Of a stretch of 64,000 bases of DNA, positions 1-20,438 are shown piece after piece. The notes under the pieces were generated by a model. The model was given only the letters and a program-made list of their open reading frames with translations, made no database searches and was not told the DNA's origin. Each line of letters opens with the position of its first letter. Position 1 is the first letter of the stretch. The DNA lies in contig OX359200.1 of the NCBI GenBank assembly GCA_947172415.1, positions 6,078,501 through 6,142,500 on the forward strand. Reading direction: 5' to 3'. The translations under genes and the position numbers were made by a program. Source of the stretch: Chondrosia reniformis. Taxonomy: Eukaryota > Porifera > Demospongiae > Chondrillida > Chondrillidae.

Positions 1-614
1 TACAACCTCCTCCGGTCTCACCCACTTTGCCTCCAAAAACTGTAATGTGCATTTGTGGACTGTTTTGCATGCGAGTTTGGCTGTGTTGTGTAAACTGTGT
101 ATTACATAACTCTGTGTCCTTCACACTGTTATTGAAATGCTGCTAAATTCCCATTGTGGTGATGGTTTGTTATGCAACAGCTAGACACTTCACTACTTCT
201 GTATGTTACTGTGCATTCTTTATGATGATCAGTTACTAGGTGAGGTATCAATTACATACGTTCTCACTCAGATGAGCTCAAATATCAAAGTTTAGTAATC
301 CAAGAAAGGCCTATAGGGAACTAAACCTAGTGAGAACTTTGGATGAGGATACAAGAGTCTTCTCTTTATTCTTCTGCTCCAATATGATGCACATCACAGT
401 GAAGCATAAAAATAAAGAGAAGCAGGCTAATACGTAGCTCCATAGCATTTGTGTCAATTGTTGTTTGTATACTTTCTGTATATAGTCCCATTTGAAATTT
501 AAAAAGTACCTTGCTGTTTTAGCAGGGTCTTCAACTATCCCCCTTTCTTTATTACTGGTAACTGTAACATACGTACGTATTCTCCTACCATTGTGAACCT
601 ACGTATGTACGCAG

Positions 615-2751
615 GTGTTGGTGATGCTACCGAGAATGCTATTGACCTCCTTTCCAACTACCCCAACCTGGGGGATGGAGGGAGTCAGAGCAGTGGATAC
701 TACTCTCAGAACAGTTCCTTTCGTAGCGAATCTGGCAGCTTTTGGGGAAGACCCTATAATCAGTCTCCTGGTTAGTACATTACGTATAGCACCTCATGCT
801 ATAACACCGTGTCAATGTAGTTTCATTAAACTTCTTTGAAACATTTCTGTATTGTATTGCTGTCATAGAATAGGGTATACAGAGACAATACCAGTTTTTA
901 ATGATAGGAAATTTCTTTTAACTGTGCCAAACTTATCTTTGAGATGGTTCATCATTAGTCCTTTGAGCATCTAGAGATGCAGCTTGTTTCTTGATAATCG
1001 GATGTTTAAATCCTGAGGTATTCTTCAGTGTCTTCAAAAGACTTAAGAAGAACCGTAAGATAATACCAGCCTTGTATTCCAGTGTTTCTCCTTCCTATAA
1101 TACTTTTAGTTACTTCTGCCATAAACAGAGGTAGTAGAGACAGACAGAGTGGATCACAGTCTCCTAGGGGAACCCCCATCAGCTCAGCTGGACCTGTTGG
1201 GCCATACTCATATAACTGGCCTTACCAGCCAACAAAAGCAAGCAGCTCTGCCTCCCTGGTACTGCACGCAGGGGGAGGTGGGCAGGACAGTGACACTGGA
1301 AGTTATTACAGTCCCAGTCCGTGGTCTATGATTGATGAGAATGATAGTATGGACGAGCAGCCAATGGCTGGCAGTGTTACAAGCCTGGCAGCAGAGAGAT
1401 TTAAAGAAAACATGGCAACCAGAAAAGCAATCAACCACCCTCCTCCAATAGGAATGAATCGGTCAAGAAGCTTAGATGACATCAGAAAACAGGTACCTTA
1501 TATATATACACATACATGTACGTATGTACAATACCGTTTATTTGCTGGATCAGACGCCGAATGCGGTAGATAAAGCAATTCTCACCGACTATAACGTCAC
1601 TTAATTTATGCCTAATTTTCGAACGGTGGTAGTTATAAGAGTGTCAAAATTGTCTTTGGGACCTAGAAAAGTGGTTGTTATGTAGAGGTGGTCGTTATAT
1701 ACGAATTCTATTCATATTCTTTTATACGGTGAAATTCGGGACCGAGAAAAGTGGCCATAATGGAGCGGTAGGTCATTAGCACAGGTTCCATTGTATATAT
1801 AATGTGTGTTTACAGCCAGTACATTAGCTACGTTCGCTACTCTCTCATTTCCTGTGCTGTAAGATGTACCATGCATATACATATAAAACAAGGTTTGACT
1901 ATTCCAAGGTGACATATATATATATATATCTTCCTCCTCAGACAATGTCCCCAGCTATCAACAATACTTGGGATTCAAATACTAGCCTGGCAGCCATTGG
2001 GGAAAAGAATTTTCGAGCATTCCCAGATCCTAGTGATCCACGTTCCAGAGGCCAAGCTCACGGCAAGGACTACAGAAGATCTTCATCAAGAGACAGTTCC
2101 ATCGACAGACCAAAAGGCCCACCTCACCCGGAAGGCCAGACTATGCATCCTCATGGTCCTCCCAAGTACATGCACCCAAGAGAATATCCATATGATCGCC
2201 CGACTCATCAATACTCTGATTATCCTCCCTCCGGGCCCATCGGACCAATTGGTCCACATGGACCTGGTCCTATGGGACCAATGTATGGCCCCAGGGGTCC
2301 TCATCCAATGGCCCCAGGCCCCCAAACTGGGCCCGGTCCACAAGGTGGTAGTGGCCCTATGTATTATGGTCCCCCACCACCAATGCAAGACACACGATGG
2401 GAGCAACACCAGTTTAGACCAGTACATGGACGTTACAACCAGGGCTCTCCCTATTCCATGACTCCAAGCCCTCGGCCACATGCCACTCCTCCCACCACAC
2501 CTCCCCCACCCCATAAGGACATGTACCCCCACCCCCTACCCCACAGGCCACCAATGCCGTATCATCAGAGGGGGCCACCAATGCCCTACCACCAGAGAGG
2601 TCCTCCCATGAGAGAAGGTGCTGGAATGGGGCCAATGTTCCATCATGAAGGACAACACTATGTTGGACCCATGCCCCCACGGGCCAGCCCCGGACCCCCT
2701 CCCCCACCTAGTGTCCACCACCCTCACCCTGGGCCTTACAGGGAGCTATAA
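615..2751 (+). CDS. Proline-rich protein, 3' part, unidentified
   Basis: Three terminal exons joined in phase: 615-770, 1131-1492 and 1942-2751 (stop TAA 2749-2751). The 5' end lies upstream; bases 2-40 may hold a further Pro-rich exon, but that is weak. The product has a Ser/Gly/Tyr-rich part, a short motif NRSRSLDDIRKQ that looks like a basophilic kinase or 14-3-3 type site, and a last exon of about 270 residues dominated by Pro, Gly, His and Met, including GPIGPIGPHGPGPMGPM and a twice repeated MPYHQRGPP. It looks intrinsically disordered, with many PxxP-type segments able to bind SH3 or WW domains. I do not recognise the family. Several antisense reading frames over the last exon are by-products of its Pro-rich composition. 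Confidence 0.7.
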
Positions 2752-4016
2752 ACTTACCAAAGCATTCTCTTTCTTTAAAACTTTAAGATTAAGTAAATTT
2801 TAAGCAAATTAGCGATAAATTACCAGATAAAGCATGACAATTGGAGTGTAAACTGAATAAGATAATCATTATGTAATTTTTAGCCCTCAATCATCTGCTC
2901 ACATCTAAAAGAATTACTTTACAACAACATTATGTATGAAATGATTAAATTAAGGTAGCTAGCATAATATATTACTCTTATTTTTGTAATAATTCTGCTG
3001 AAGTTAAATCACTAAATGTTGAGTTATTTAAAATATGGCAATACTAGTGTATACACTAACAAGCTAAGCACTAAGACTATTGCTACTTTCAGGATGGTGC
3101 CAAAGGCTGATCCATTATCTTGCTTAGATGAAATCTTTGGAGCAGAAGGTCTGGGAGCATGAGACTAGGAGAAAAAAATGGAAAACTTTATAAAGACAGC
3201 ACTTCATTAAAATATTTATTTACAGCTCTTACGTATACTACATACAGCGAGACCCACATGACAACTTAAAATCCCATAATTATTTACACAAAATTGTTTA
3301 GATAAACAGGTAGTCTGGTTACTGAAAATTAACAACAAAGTCATCCCCTATATAGTGCCCGTCTTATTAAAAGTACACACATAACATGCAGAGTTCAATA
3401 TCTTAAAACCCCTACTGAAGATGATAAAATATTGCTAAAATCAATTAGAGAATGAGAAAAGTAGATATGAGGAGAACCTGCATACTGTAAATCCCTTTAT
3501 TTAAGCAGAACCAAAAGTTAGCGAAACTGGATTTTACCCCTACATAGCAGAATTTAATATTAATGACTTACAAAATGCATGGAAGTTTTGTTAGTTAATT
3601 ACAGTAATAAATAATTACAGTAGCACTCTATTTAGTAGTAATACTATATTTAGCGAACTCTAATTTTAGCGGTAATTGTCAAATCGCTAATATAGCTAAA
3701 TTTAAAAGCATGCTAATAATAAGGGATTTACAGTATATTATAGGTTCAAGTCTTCAACATTATAGGAAATGTGACTAGAATGACATTAAAAATCATGTGT
3801 ATTTCAGAAAAAGTTGAATATCAGAAGCCATGTACATATGTATGTATGTGACACTGAAGTAAGTGTATATTGCATCACTGTAGAGTGTGGTCATACATCA
3901 TCTCATATTCCGAGCCACATCTTGCGCAATTCTAAAGTTTGGTCACATAAGTGCACACTTGCGTACCGCTCACTAGCTATCTGTACTGGTAATGTTAAAT
4001 TCACCTATCTTTTTAC
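2752..4016. other. Intergenic: 3' UTR region with a MITE
   Basis: AT-rich sequence after the stop of the proline-rich gene. Apart from the MITE at 3483-3735 I see no coding potential. A membrane-anchor exon for the downstream cytochrome b5 gene was looked for on the minus strand and not found. Confidence 0.6.
3483..3735. mobile_element. 253-bp MITE, copy 1
   Basis: Begins CTGTAAATCCCTT and ends AAGGGATTTACAG, an inverted repeat flanked by TA on both sides, which fits a TA target-site duplication of the Tc1/mariner type. A second copy of the same length and nearly the same sequence is at 14907-15159. It has no open reading frame, so it is a non-autonomous element. Confidence 0.85.
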
Positions 4017-4432
4017 CTGGGGATTAGCTATACGACCAATTCGGTAGTCTTTCTGCAATGTTCTCGCGTCTGGGCTATGCCCGACATCTTCAAACGATTC
4101 GGTAGCGTCGCCACCTGTAAAGAGGTACAGTGTAGATACCATTAAATAAAATGGCCGCCATTCCCCTCCACTGTGATTACATGTACAATTTAACGCACCG
4201 GCCTGTTCCAGCAGCACTTCCTCGCCTCCTGGATGCTGTAGACACAATAACACACACAAAGAATTTGCTTAAAGTCTACAAGCACCAAAAAAGAAACAAT
4301 ATTCAATTCCCACAAGGGACTCACTTCATCCAGAAACTTGGTGACGTCATATACCTCATTGTTAATGACTACCCAGCAGGAGTCCTTTGTCTTGTGTTTC
4401 TTAACTTCGTCCCAAGTAATGATTTTGTCCAT
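4017..4432 (-). CDS. Cytochrome b5
   Basis: Three exons on the minus strand: 4325-4432, 4199-4235 and 4017-4114, in phase. The protein starts [13 protein letters not shown] and carries the haem-binding core: the HPGG motif at the start of exon 2 (first axial His) and GHSPDAR in exon 3 (second axial His). Small haem protein donating electrons to lipid desaturases and related oxidases. Known microsomal forms end in a C-terminal membrane anchor. Here reading through the last donor gives a stop after four codons (TAG 4005-4007), so the gene may encode a soluble form, or an anchor exon was missed. The head faces the tyrosine aminotransferase gene across about 730 bp. Confidence 0.85.
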
Positions 4433-5161
4433 ACTTGACCAGATAGAAACCGTCTCCTATGCACAAGGCTTTTAAGGATTGCGTCAGGCCGTGGGTGGGA
4501 ACCAGTCGCGTGCTGGGGCGTGACGGACATGGGGTCAAAAGGTCTTAATAAAATGGCCGTCAATTGCGGTCTATGAATCCATATAACTGATTGGTGTAAA
4601 CCTCTGATCATAATGCTAGATGAAAGAGGTAATTTGCATTCATTTGTAGCACGTTTTAATGAACTAGTAGATCTCAGCTGAGTGTTCTTGATGTTGCAAA
4701 TCTATATCTTTTTATACATCGATTAATGTTGCAGTTATATTGATCATGTATTAAAGAATTCATTAAATTTTTTTGCTTTGATAATGAATGTCCATATATG
4801 GTAGTGCTCCTTTACTAAGTGAATCACCCATCGATACTTTGGGCTTCCTTGTGAAATGGATGAGAACACTAAGAATACAAACTAATAACCATGCAGTGAA
4901 TGATTTCTTTTGAGAATTATAAATACTTCAAGGAAGTATCGATTTTGTATTCTTAGTGATCTCATCCATTTATCACAATTTGACTTTTTAGAGCTACTAA
5001 AGCAAATGTTTTCTTTTGAAATTACATAGTGGCACTTACTTGATAACTCGGTGATACACGGAAATTAGACGAATTGACTCCCGAAGGAATTTGGAAAAGG
5101 CGTTTTGATAGCTATATAGGGAGCTCAAGGGCGGTTCATGGGTGTGTGACTGATTAGGACA
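4433..5161. promoter_or_regulatory. Shared upstream region of cyt b5 (-) and TAT (+)
   Basis: Divergent intergenic region of 729 bp. It contains an imperfect fold-back at about 4826-4985: a stretch reading aatggatgagaacactaag is repeated in inverted form as cttagtgatctcatccattt. I see no obvious TATA box positioned for either gene. Confidence 0.5.
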
Positions 5162-8100
5162 ATGGCCTCGCACTTGACTGATGACCACCTTAATGGAGCT
5201 AACGGAGTCGCTAATGGTTCAGAACCAGTTAATGTAGCCAAAAAGAGAAGGATATGGGACATACGCGCCTCAAAAATGGGATACGAAACACACAACCCTA
5301 TTCGTGCTGTCGTGGAACGACTTAACGTTCAGCCCAACCCTAACCTGAAGCGTATCCAGTTGTCTATCGGTGACCCGACCGTGTTTGGCCATCTGCCTCC
5401 GCCAGCCAATATCGTCAAGGCCAGTTTAGAGGGACTGGAGGACCCAACTCTAGAAGGAGAGGGCCATCCTCACGGTTGGTTTGATAAGTAGTGACGTGCG
5501 TGCATATGCATTAGAATGGTTAGAATATTTATGTTTCTTTAAGTGGCCGTATACGTTTGTGGCTTACGGTATGCTAACCAAGTTATCTTATCAAATTATT
5601 TTGCCTCCTCAGGTTTACTTCACGCGCGTGAGGCCGTTGCTAAGTACTACTCAAAGGTGGCAGAGAAAGTTACCGCTGATGTTAGTAAACTCACTGTCTG
5701 CATTCATTTTCGAGTTACTTAATGTAAGAGTATACATTTAATTAGTTGCTATAGTACGTATATTCCAAGGACTTGACGATATGGCTCTAAAGTTGAGCAT
5801 TTGTGACATTTTGTTGTTGCTTCACAAAGCAACTAATCCATAGCCATTATTAATTCTGGAGAAGTTTCAGTTTCAATTCAGTATGTGCCATTCTAAGATT
5901 ATTAAACTTCTGGTTATTGTGAAAGATTCAATAATGCTCTTCAACTTTAAGAAGAGATGTCTCTGAAGGGAATATTATCAGATGTACACACATACATGAC
6001 CACACTATGACCACACCCCTTTATCTATATCAATATCAATATCAATATCATGATTAGAGTGCACCACACCAACAGGTGCTAGGACATTACAAAAGTCCAA
6101 TGTAGCACTAAAAAATGACAATAAATATAAATAATATATATAATATAGTTTGTTCACATCACAGGCCATATATATGCAGACAAAGCTTAAAATTATTGTT
6201 CAATTGTGGGAGTTGTTGTGAGATCCTTTAGTACATCCACTTGGTTATCCAAACTAGACATGAATATATAAGTGAATTATGGTTGCTGAGTCATAGCTGT
6301 GTCTGCCTGCTGTCTAGGATGTCTTCATCACCTGTGGCTGCTCTGGTGCTATTGAGTTGGCAGTCCAGGCCCTCACTCAACCCGGAGACAACATTCTCAT
6401 TCCTACTCCGGGATTTGGCCTTTACAAGACTATTGCAGAACCTCTCGGAGTAGAGTGCATTGACTATCAGTTGAAAGTAAGGAAGATTTCACTTGGATTA
6501 CCAGATCCTGAGATCTTTTATAGGTGTGAAATGTAATACTTGAATAATGTAGGTAAACTGTAGCATTTGGTTGGTGCTAGGGAAACGATTGAATTTTTTA
6601 TATTTGGTTTTCCTAAAAGATATTGACTTTAGGAATTGTACTTAAATGAGCTATGCTATGAATGTAAGAAATTAGATTTTTTGACATTTGACACAATTCC
6701 AATTTGGTTCCTAATATCCTTTGTTTTACAGCCTGATTGTAGATGGGAGGCAGATTTGGAGGACTTGGAGTCCAAGATCAATTCCAGAACCAGATTCCTG
6801 GTGATCATTAACCCCTCAAACCCTTGTGGTTCTGTGTACTCTGATAAGCACATGAAGGAACTGACCAACATGGCCGCCAAGCACCGCCTCCTTATCCTGG
6901 CTGATGAAATCTACTATGACATGGCCTTTGAAGAATACCTGTGTCATATGGCTGTTAAAATGAATGAGGAAGTCCCTGTCTTAATGATTGGGGGCATGGC
7001 CAAGAGGTTTATGGTCCCTGGATGGAGAGTTGGTTGGATGGTGGTGTTTGATAGAAATAACATTTTGAAATCGGCAGTAAGGGAGATGCAATCAGTTGTA
7101 GACACATTCTAAATAATATTTCTTGTTAACATACGTACTATATATTAGTATAGTAGTCTCATTATTGTAGTTATGGCATACATATAGTACATAATGGCCA
7201 TCCCATAATATATTGTATGGGATTCACCAAGGCCAAGGATTCACAGAAGATCAAGATAAAGAAAAAGACAAAGACTCCCAGGATCACTGATGAAGGGTGG
7301 AATTCCCAGAAACAGCTGTCTGACCCAGTGGAGAAGAAGATGGAAAGAAAGAAGAAAAGACTCCTGTATCTTCATCCAAAGCTCTCTTCAGGTTTAGTTC
7401 CCCTATAGGCTCTTTTACAGAATAGGCATAGCATGTAGGAAAACGGTATCTTATGGGTAATGTGATACTGTTATTCTATGTAACTCAATAGGGTCTTCTG
7501 GATATCCTAGGCATGCTCACGTTGTCAATAGGCTCCGCCTGCACAGTCTTGCAGCATGCTCTGGTAAGTGGACTAGAGGAGACGCCACAACAGTATCACA
7601 AGTACAACATTGATACTCTACACGTAAGTCAGTGTATATAATCTGACACACCATGTTTCTTACACATGCTACATCTACTTTAGAGTAAAGGCCTATAGGG
7701 AACTAAACCTAGTGAGAGCTTTGGATGAGGATACAAGAGTTTCCTACTTCTCCTTCTCTTCTTCTCCACCCCGGGCCAAACAGCTATTTCTGGGAATTTC
7801 ACCCTTCATCAGTGACCCTGAGAATCTTTGTCTTCTTCTTGATCTTTTGTGAGTCCTTGTTATGGATATCACACAAGCTAGTGCTCTTTGTCAGTCATAC
7901 CTCCTCCGTCAGCTCAATCTTTCATAGTTACTGTTAAACTTTATTTAGAGAATTATATCTTTGATACCTCAGGGGGTGTTACTTTGTAATGCTTTCCCAT
8001 TCTTGTATAATTAGACCAGTGCCAAGTTGCTATATGACAAGCTGTCACAAGTGGAAGGTCTTTGTCCTGTGGTACCTCAGGGTGCCATGTACATTATGGT

Positions 8101-9157
8101 TGGTATTGAGATATCTAAATTTAAGGACATAACTGACGACCAGGACTTTACAAAGAAGCTCTTAGCGGAACAAGCTGTTGGCATATTACCTGGACAGGCA
8201 AGTGCTAGTGGATGTATAGAGATGTGTATTAGTTATATAGAACAGTGATAGAGTAGTCAGAAGCAGAGGACTTGTACGTACGTAGCTATGTAATCTATAT
8301 GCACTGAAGTACCATTGTAAAGATAGTATAGCATGCCAGGTTGTCATCCCTAGCTGCATAAGCAATGTAATTGTACACAAACAGCACAAAAAATAAGGAG
8401 AATTACTCCTCACTCCATGCAGAATATGTCTTAGTCTGGAGGAATAGGCCTGCTTTACTAGGAGCAATGATCCCCACATCATTTGTACACTAAAGATAAT
8501 GATCTGTGCTCTTATTGACAGAAGCTGAATGTCTACAGCCTCTAGTATGCTAAATATTTTTCCTCAAGATAATGTTTAGATATTGTGTGATTGGTTGGTG
8601 CAGTGTTCCTTATTGAGTAATTCCCCAAACCTGACATACATAGCAATACTCAATGCTCTTACGTATTTTAGTTATACAGTTAGCTATATGAGACCCCTAT
8701 ATTGATTTAGCACAGAGAACCAAGGACTCACAAAAGATCAAGAAGTACATGCCATGTTTGAGGAATTAATCAAATATTGTTTCCCAACCACAGAGTAGTA
8801 TATGCCATGTTTGAGGAATTAATCAAATATTGTTTCCCAACCACAGAGTAGTATATGCCATGTTTGAGGAATTAATCAAATATTGTTTCCCAACCACAGA
8901 GTAGTATATGTGACTAGTTACTTGCTTTGGAAGAGCTGTGTTCTTTAAACTTAAGTGCATCCTGCCAAACCTTATTATAATCAAATTTGTGTCAATCAAA
9001 TTGTGGTTATAGTCAGTCAATAAATATTGTTCTGTTCATACATTAGTGCTTTCGCTATCCAAACTTTGTGAGGTTGACAGTGTCAGTTCCTGTGGATATG
9101 ATTGAAGAGGCTTGTAAAAGGATTGAAGTGTTCTGTTCACAGCACAGAAAAGATTGA
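5162..9157 (+). CDS. TAT: Tyrosine aminotransferase
   Basis: Seven exons: 5162-5474, 5613-5680, 6318-6476, 6732-7076, 7492-7623, 8015-8197 and 9047-9157, giving 436 residues (human TAT is about 454). PLP-dependent fold-type I aminotransferase that moves the tyrosine amino group to 2-oxoglutarate, the first step of tyrosine breakdown. Visible landmarks: the TAT-type N-terminal block ASKMGYETHNPIRAVVE, the NPSNP motif (Asn210), DEIY (Asp238, Tyr241), the Schiff-base Lys271 in GGMAKRF, and PGWRVGW following it. The last exon supplies the NFVR segment expected to bind the substrate carboxylate. The intron after 8197 begins with gcaagt (GC-AG type). Introns carry inverted repeat copies and a 53-bp tandem repeat. 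Confidence 0.95.
7211..7440 (-). repeat. Interspersed repeat family A, inverted copy in TAT intron 4
   Basis: Contains cctgtatcttcatccaaagctc and aggtttagttcccctatagg in split form, the reverse complement of the family seen at 7660-7890. The family recurs at about 305-375, 19530-19620, 26487-26580, 32935-33040 (inverted), 55125-55275 (partial) and 59545-59715. Confidence 0.75.
7660..7890 (+). repeat. Interspersed repeat family A, direct copy in TAT intron 5
   Basis: Carries the family core ctatagggaactaaacctag followed by tgagagctttggatgagga and a pyrimidine-rich stretch. It faces the opposite way to the copy at 7211-7440, so TAT exon 5 (7492-7623) sits between inverted copies. Confidence 0.75.
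8749..8908. repeat. 53-bp tandem repeat, three copies
   Basis: Unit starts atgccatgtttgaggaatta and ends with cacagagtagtat. Three nearly identical copies lie in the last TAT intron. Confidence 0.9.
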
Positions 9158-9346
9158 ATTAATTCTACTGACATGCAGTATGTTGTTTCTGCACATTCCA
9201 AAACACATGCATGTGTATTATATACATGTGTACATATGTGTGTGTTTTGCAACTGTAAAATTATATATGTATCAGTTATATTGTTGTGTGTATTACTTAT
9301 GTATTGTTATTCAGAATTATTAAATTCAAAAAATAATAAATACAGT

Positions 9347-16912
<7,566 letters not shown>

Positions 16913-16937
16913 CCTACATTAAATAAATTGCATAGAC

Positions 16938-17310
16938 TGTTGAGGGGCCCTTAGCTATAAGCTACTCTACACAGGACCTGAGGGGCCCTTAACTATAAGC
17001 TACTCTACACAGGACCTGAGGGGCCCTTAGCTATAAGCTACTCTACACAGGACCTGAGGGGCCCTTAGCTATAAGCTACTCTACACAGGACCTGAGGGGC
17101 CCTTAACTATAAGCTACTCTACACAGGACCTGAGGGGCTCTTAGCTATAAGCTACTCTACACAGGACCTGAGGGGCCCTTAGCTATAAGCTACTCTACAC
17201 AGGACCTGAGGGGCTCTTAGCTATAAGCTACTCTACACAGGACCTGAGGGGCCCTTAGCTATAAGCTACTCCACACAGGACCTGAAGGGCCCTTAGCTAT
17301 AAGCTACAGA
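16938..17310. repeat. 38-bp minisatellite upstream of SPCA
   Basis: About ten copies of a unit containing gaggggcccttagctataag and ctactctacacaggacct. It starts roughly 25 bp upstream of the SPCA ATG, in its presumed promoter or 5' UTR. The rest of the gap to 17652 shows no coding sequence. Confidence 0.95.
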
Positions 17311-17652
17311 GCATGAACCATTTAGTCCCATTAACTGCCCCATCACATGATTCACAGTGGATACAGAAATGGAGCTTTATCCGAGTACTAACAGTGAAGG
17401 ATGTCAGTAAATAAATACATCATCTAAAGTGTAGGTGCTAATTTTCAACTTCCCCAACACAGTAATAAGCAGCCTGTACATGACACTGCCTGCATATTAA
17501 CACTTCAATGAAAAGGTTTATGATGAAACTATAAATAGGTAGGTGCTAAATTGTAATAATCTGCATGGGAAGGTTGTCATGGCAACAGTTAGGTGTAGCA
17601 GAAAATCAGTAGCAGCCAAAGTAGACATTGTGAAGACTGTGGATCACATAAG

Positions 17653-20018
17653 ATGAAATCCCTCCTTGTTTTACTAGCTTGTTTGGCTAGTGCACACCTT
17701 ACAAGTAAGCTCTATTACAGCAGTAATACAATAATAGTAGGAAATTAGCTTTTAGAATAGCTTTAGTTGTGATGAGGTATAGCCTTAGCTGTGATGAGGT
17801 ATAGCCTTAGCTGTGATGAGGTATAGCCATAGCTGTGATGAGGTATAGCCATAGCTGTGATGAGGTATAGCTGAAATATGGCTACTTACAGATGAAATAC
17901 AAGTCAGTGCAATGCAATTATTTCATACATCTGCAGTGGGTAGTCGAATGGTTCTGCCAAGAGGAGTATATACAGACAGAATATGGTCTGGTTCAGGTTC
18001 TGGATCTGGATCTGGATCTGGAATGGGATCAGGATCTGGTAAGCTTCTATTCAAATCTCAAATCAGACAAATCCTGAGTTCATTTGTCTGTTTTTCCTGG
18101 TAGGTATGCTGCTCTGTCCTGAATACAGAGGAATGCTTGTTGACAGTTCTCTATTAGACGATAATACAGTCTCAACGGAAATTGCAACATCTACAGTAAG
18201 TACCATGAGTAGATAGAAAAAAGTGGCTTGTTTGACCAAATTAGACTTACATTTAATCACTCGCTTTTCTGTACTAGTTTGGAGATGAAGAAGAGTGTCA
18301 ATTTAGAGAAGCAATAGGTTTTGCAGTTTCTAGTTTTTGTGGAATAGACCTTTGTGATACCAACAGTAAAAGCTCAAGGAAAAGGTAAATACATAGCATA
18401 GTACAAGTACCATTCTAATGTATAGCCCCTCAGGATTGATTATGCCCCCCCCTCCCTATACTTGTGGGAACTCCCTAAACTGCTTCGACACCCTCATACC
18501 ATTGCCCCCCTAAATTTTGAAAATTTTCATTTTGCCCCCTCTGGCCCCAAGTTCTGCATACAGCCCTGTATAATTACAGGGTGTGAAAATATGTATTATT
18601 TTCTCCTGTAGGAGACAGTCTGTGACCTTTACTGAAGCTGATGTGAATATCACTATGGTAACCAGCTCAGACAATGGGATAACAGTTTTCTTCTATGTAA
18701 CTCCTCCTCCTGGAAGTCCAACTTCAATTCAAGTGATTAACTGGGAGGGAGTGAGAGATGCTATAGTGATGAATGAGGTTGTCCTTGAGACCTTTCTTGG
18801 CTTTAGTGTAAGTTATTAAGAGTCACTGTTAAAATAAATCTCCAACAACTACATGCTGTAAAACCCTTAATATTAGCGCACCATTAATGTTAGCGAAATT
18901 AGCAATGCGATATCATTCGCTAACATTTATGGTCGCTGAATAGTGTGGAGCAAGTATATGCAACAAAACGCTAAATTAAATGGACACTAATAAGTCATAT
19001 ACGGTAAAACGCTACAGATGTTAATATTAAGGGTTTTATAGTAGGTTAAGGTTGCACTAAAAAAGATCTAGCCCGGTTTTCACATGAACACAGTATAATT
19101 AGTACAGACTGAACCAATACTGCTCTAAAAACAATCATCAAATCCCTCCCATCAAACTTGTATTGGACCTTAGAAACTTTCAAACATTTTAACTACTGAA
19201 ATTTAGTCTTTCTATGTAATTCCTAAATTTGTGATGATGCAATAGTCAAATGGCTCCATTATCCATTCCCCACAAATAATGTAGTTACTTAGCAACAGCT
19301 ATATGTATGTCCAATGATGTCACTGTTTGCCTCTCTACTCCTGCAGATCGTCAATGGGTCTGTGGGTCAAGCCAATGCCGCATCTCCAGTTGACCCAACC
19401 CTATCAATACTTGAGCAATACCTTCTGGTCATCATTATAGTGCCATCAGTGGTGGGCGGGGCCCTGCTCATAGCTGTCATCATAGCTGTCATAGTGATTG
19501 TTGTGTGGTAAGTAAGCTTCAGTTTCATGAATAATCTAACACACCAGTCTTCTTAAATGCTACACCTACGTACTCTAGAATAAAGAACTAATAGGAACTA
19601 AACCTAGTGAGAACTTTGTAATATACTTTATGTAATAGGTAAACCATCCCTTGAAAGTTGTAACAGATTTCCTTCTCAAGTCGTAGTTAATTTGTTTAAG
19701 TGTATTTTAATTAGACAATTTAATTATATCCTTAAGTCGAGCCGCTATTAGTAGTGTAGCGTAATTTGTAATCAACTTAGGTGAAATACTTTAGCAACAG
19801 AATACTATTATATAACTATTTACTTTCATTTCAGCGTCACTAAGAAGACACAGTCGACTAAAGTCCTCCCGGCGGAAGCGTGCAACACGATGGTCATTCG
19901 CAACACCAAGGCCTACCCAGACAACAAAGTGTACCCGCTGCTCGAAGGGGACGGTCCTCCTAGCTACAGCTCCATCCCGGAAAACAAGCTCCTTGACTTA
20001 GAATCTCATCCAGCGTAA
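17653..20018 (+). CDS. Orphan type I membrane protein with Gly-Ser linker
   Basis: Seven exons in phase: 17653-17704, 17892-18038, 18104-18195, 18278-18384, 18612-18807, 19347-19507 and 19835-20018; 312 residues. It starts MKSLLVLLACLASAHLT, a clear signal peptide. The extracellular part has a (Ser-Gly) run of about 16 residues encoded at 17985-18038, an acidic Cys-containing segment, a basic SSRKRRQS stretch that could be a furin-type cleavage site, and a domain of roughly 65 residues with many beta-branched residues. One hydrophobic helix (LLVIIIVPSVVGGALLIAV and on) is followed by a cytoplasmic tail with Lys-rich start and a PPSY motif (PPxY, typical WW-domain ligand). The SSRKR-R-QSV layout followed by a compact domain recalls SEA or ZP-type receptors, but I cannot assign a family. 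Confidence 0.8.
17752..17875. repeat. 21-bp tandem repeat
   Basis: About five copies of a unit like tagctgtgatgaggtatagcc, in intron 1 of the orphan membrane protein gene. Confidence 0.9.
18421..18575 (+). repeat. C-rich interspersed repeat
   Basis: Contains runs of C (gcccccccc, attgcccccc) and aggattgattatgcccc. An inverted relative is at about 46455-46590 (gggggggcaaaatcaatcct), so this is a dispersed family. Confidence 0.65.
18856..19041. mobile_element. Second MITE-like inverted-repeat element
   Basis: Starts ctgtaaaacccttaatatta and ends taatattaagggttttatag, about 20-bp inverted ends with one mismatch. The ends resemble those of the 253-bp MITE, so it may be a related subfamily. It lies in an intron. 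Confidence 0.75.
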
Positions 20019-20438
20019 CTCCAAATACAGTAGTACATGATTTCGACAACACATGTACTGCCACAAACACTTTCATTGCATGCCATTCAAAATACGTAGG
20101 CACACTTATTAAGACTGACTATTGTCACTAACTGCATTGTAATGTTTTGTTTCTTTATTTCTCCTGAATACAAAATGTAACCTCGATATTTCCTGATTCA
20201 AAGTCTACTGTTATTGACAACTAAATCTAACGCTTACGATTATTGCACAAATACAAAACGGATACTAACTCTGTATTCTCTAGTTCAACTTTTGTAACAT
20301 CTGTGGACTTGCAAGACTATCCTTAATCTGGATATACAGACCGCTCGATCACTGATGTCTCCAACGTCCTCTGGCTGAAAACGAATCCGTTACACGCAAC
20401 GCGTTTCGATTAAAAATCCTCGGGGACAAAATTACAAT
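20019..20438. other. Convergent 3' intergenic region
   Basis: Sequence between the converging ends of the orphan membrane protein and the SLX9-like gene. I see no gene in it. Confidence 0.6.

Noticed and set aside
2086..2727. Antisense frames of 60-148 residues over the last exon of the Pro-rich gene
   Set aside because: Trp/Gly/His-rich complements of a Pro-rich coding strand; no splice or family support.
16938..17310. Regular repeats resembling a CRISPR array
   Set aside because: Units are contiguous with no unique spacers and lie in a eukaryotic gene region; it is a minisatellite.
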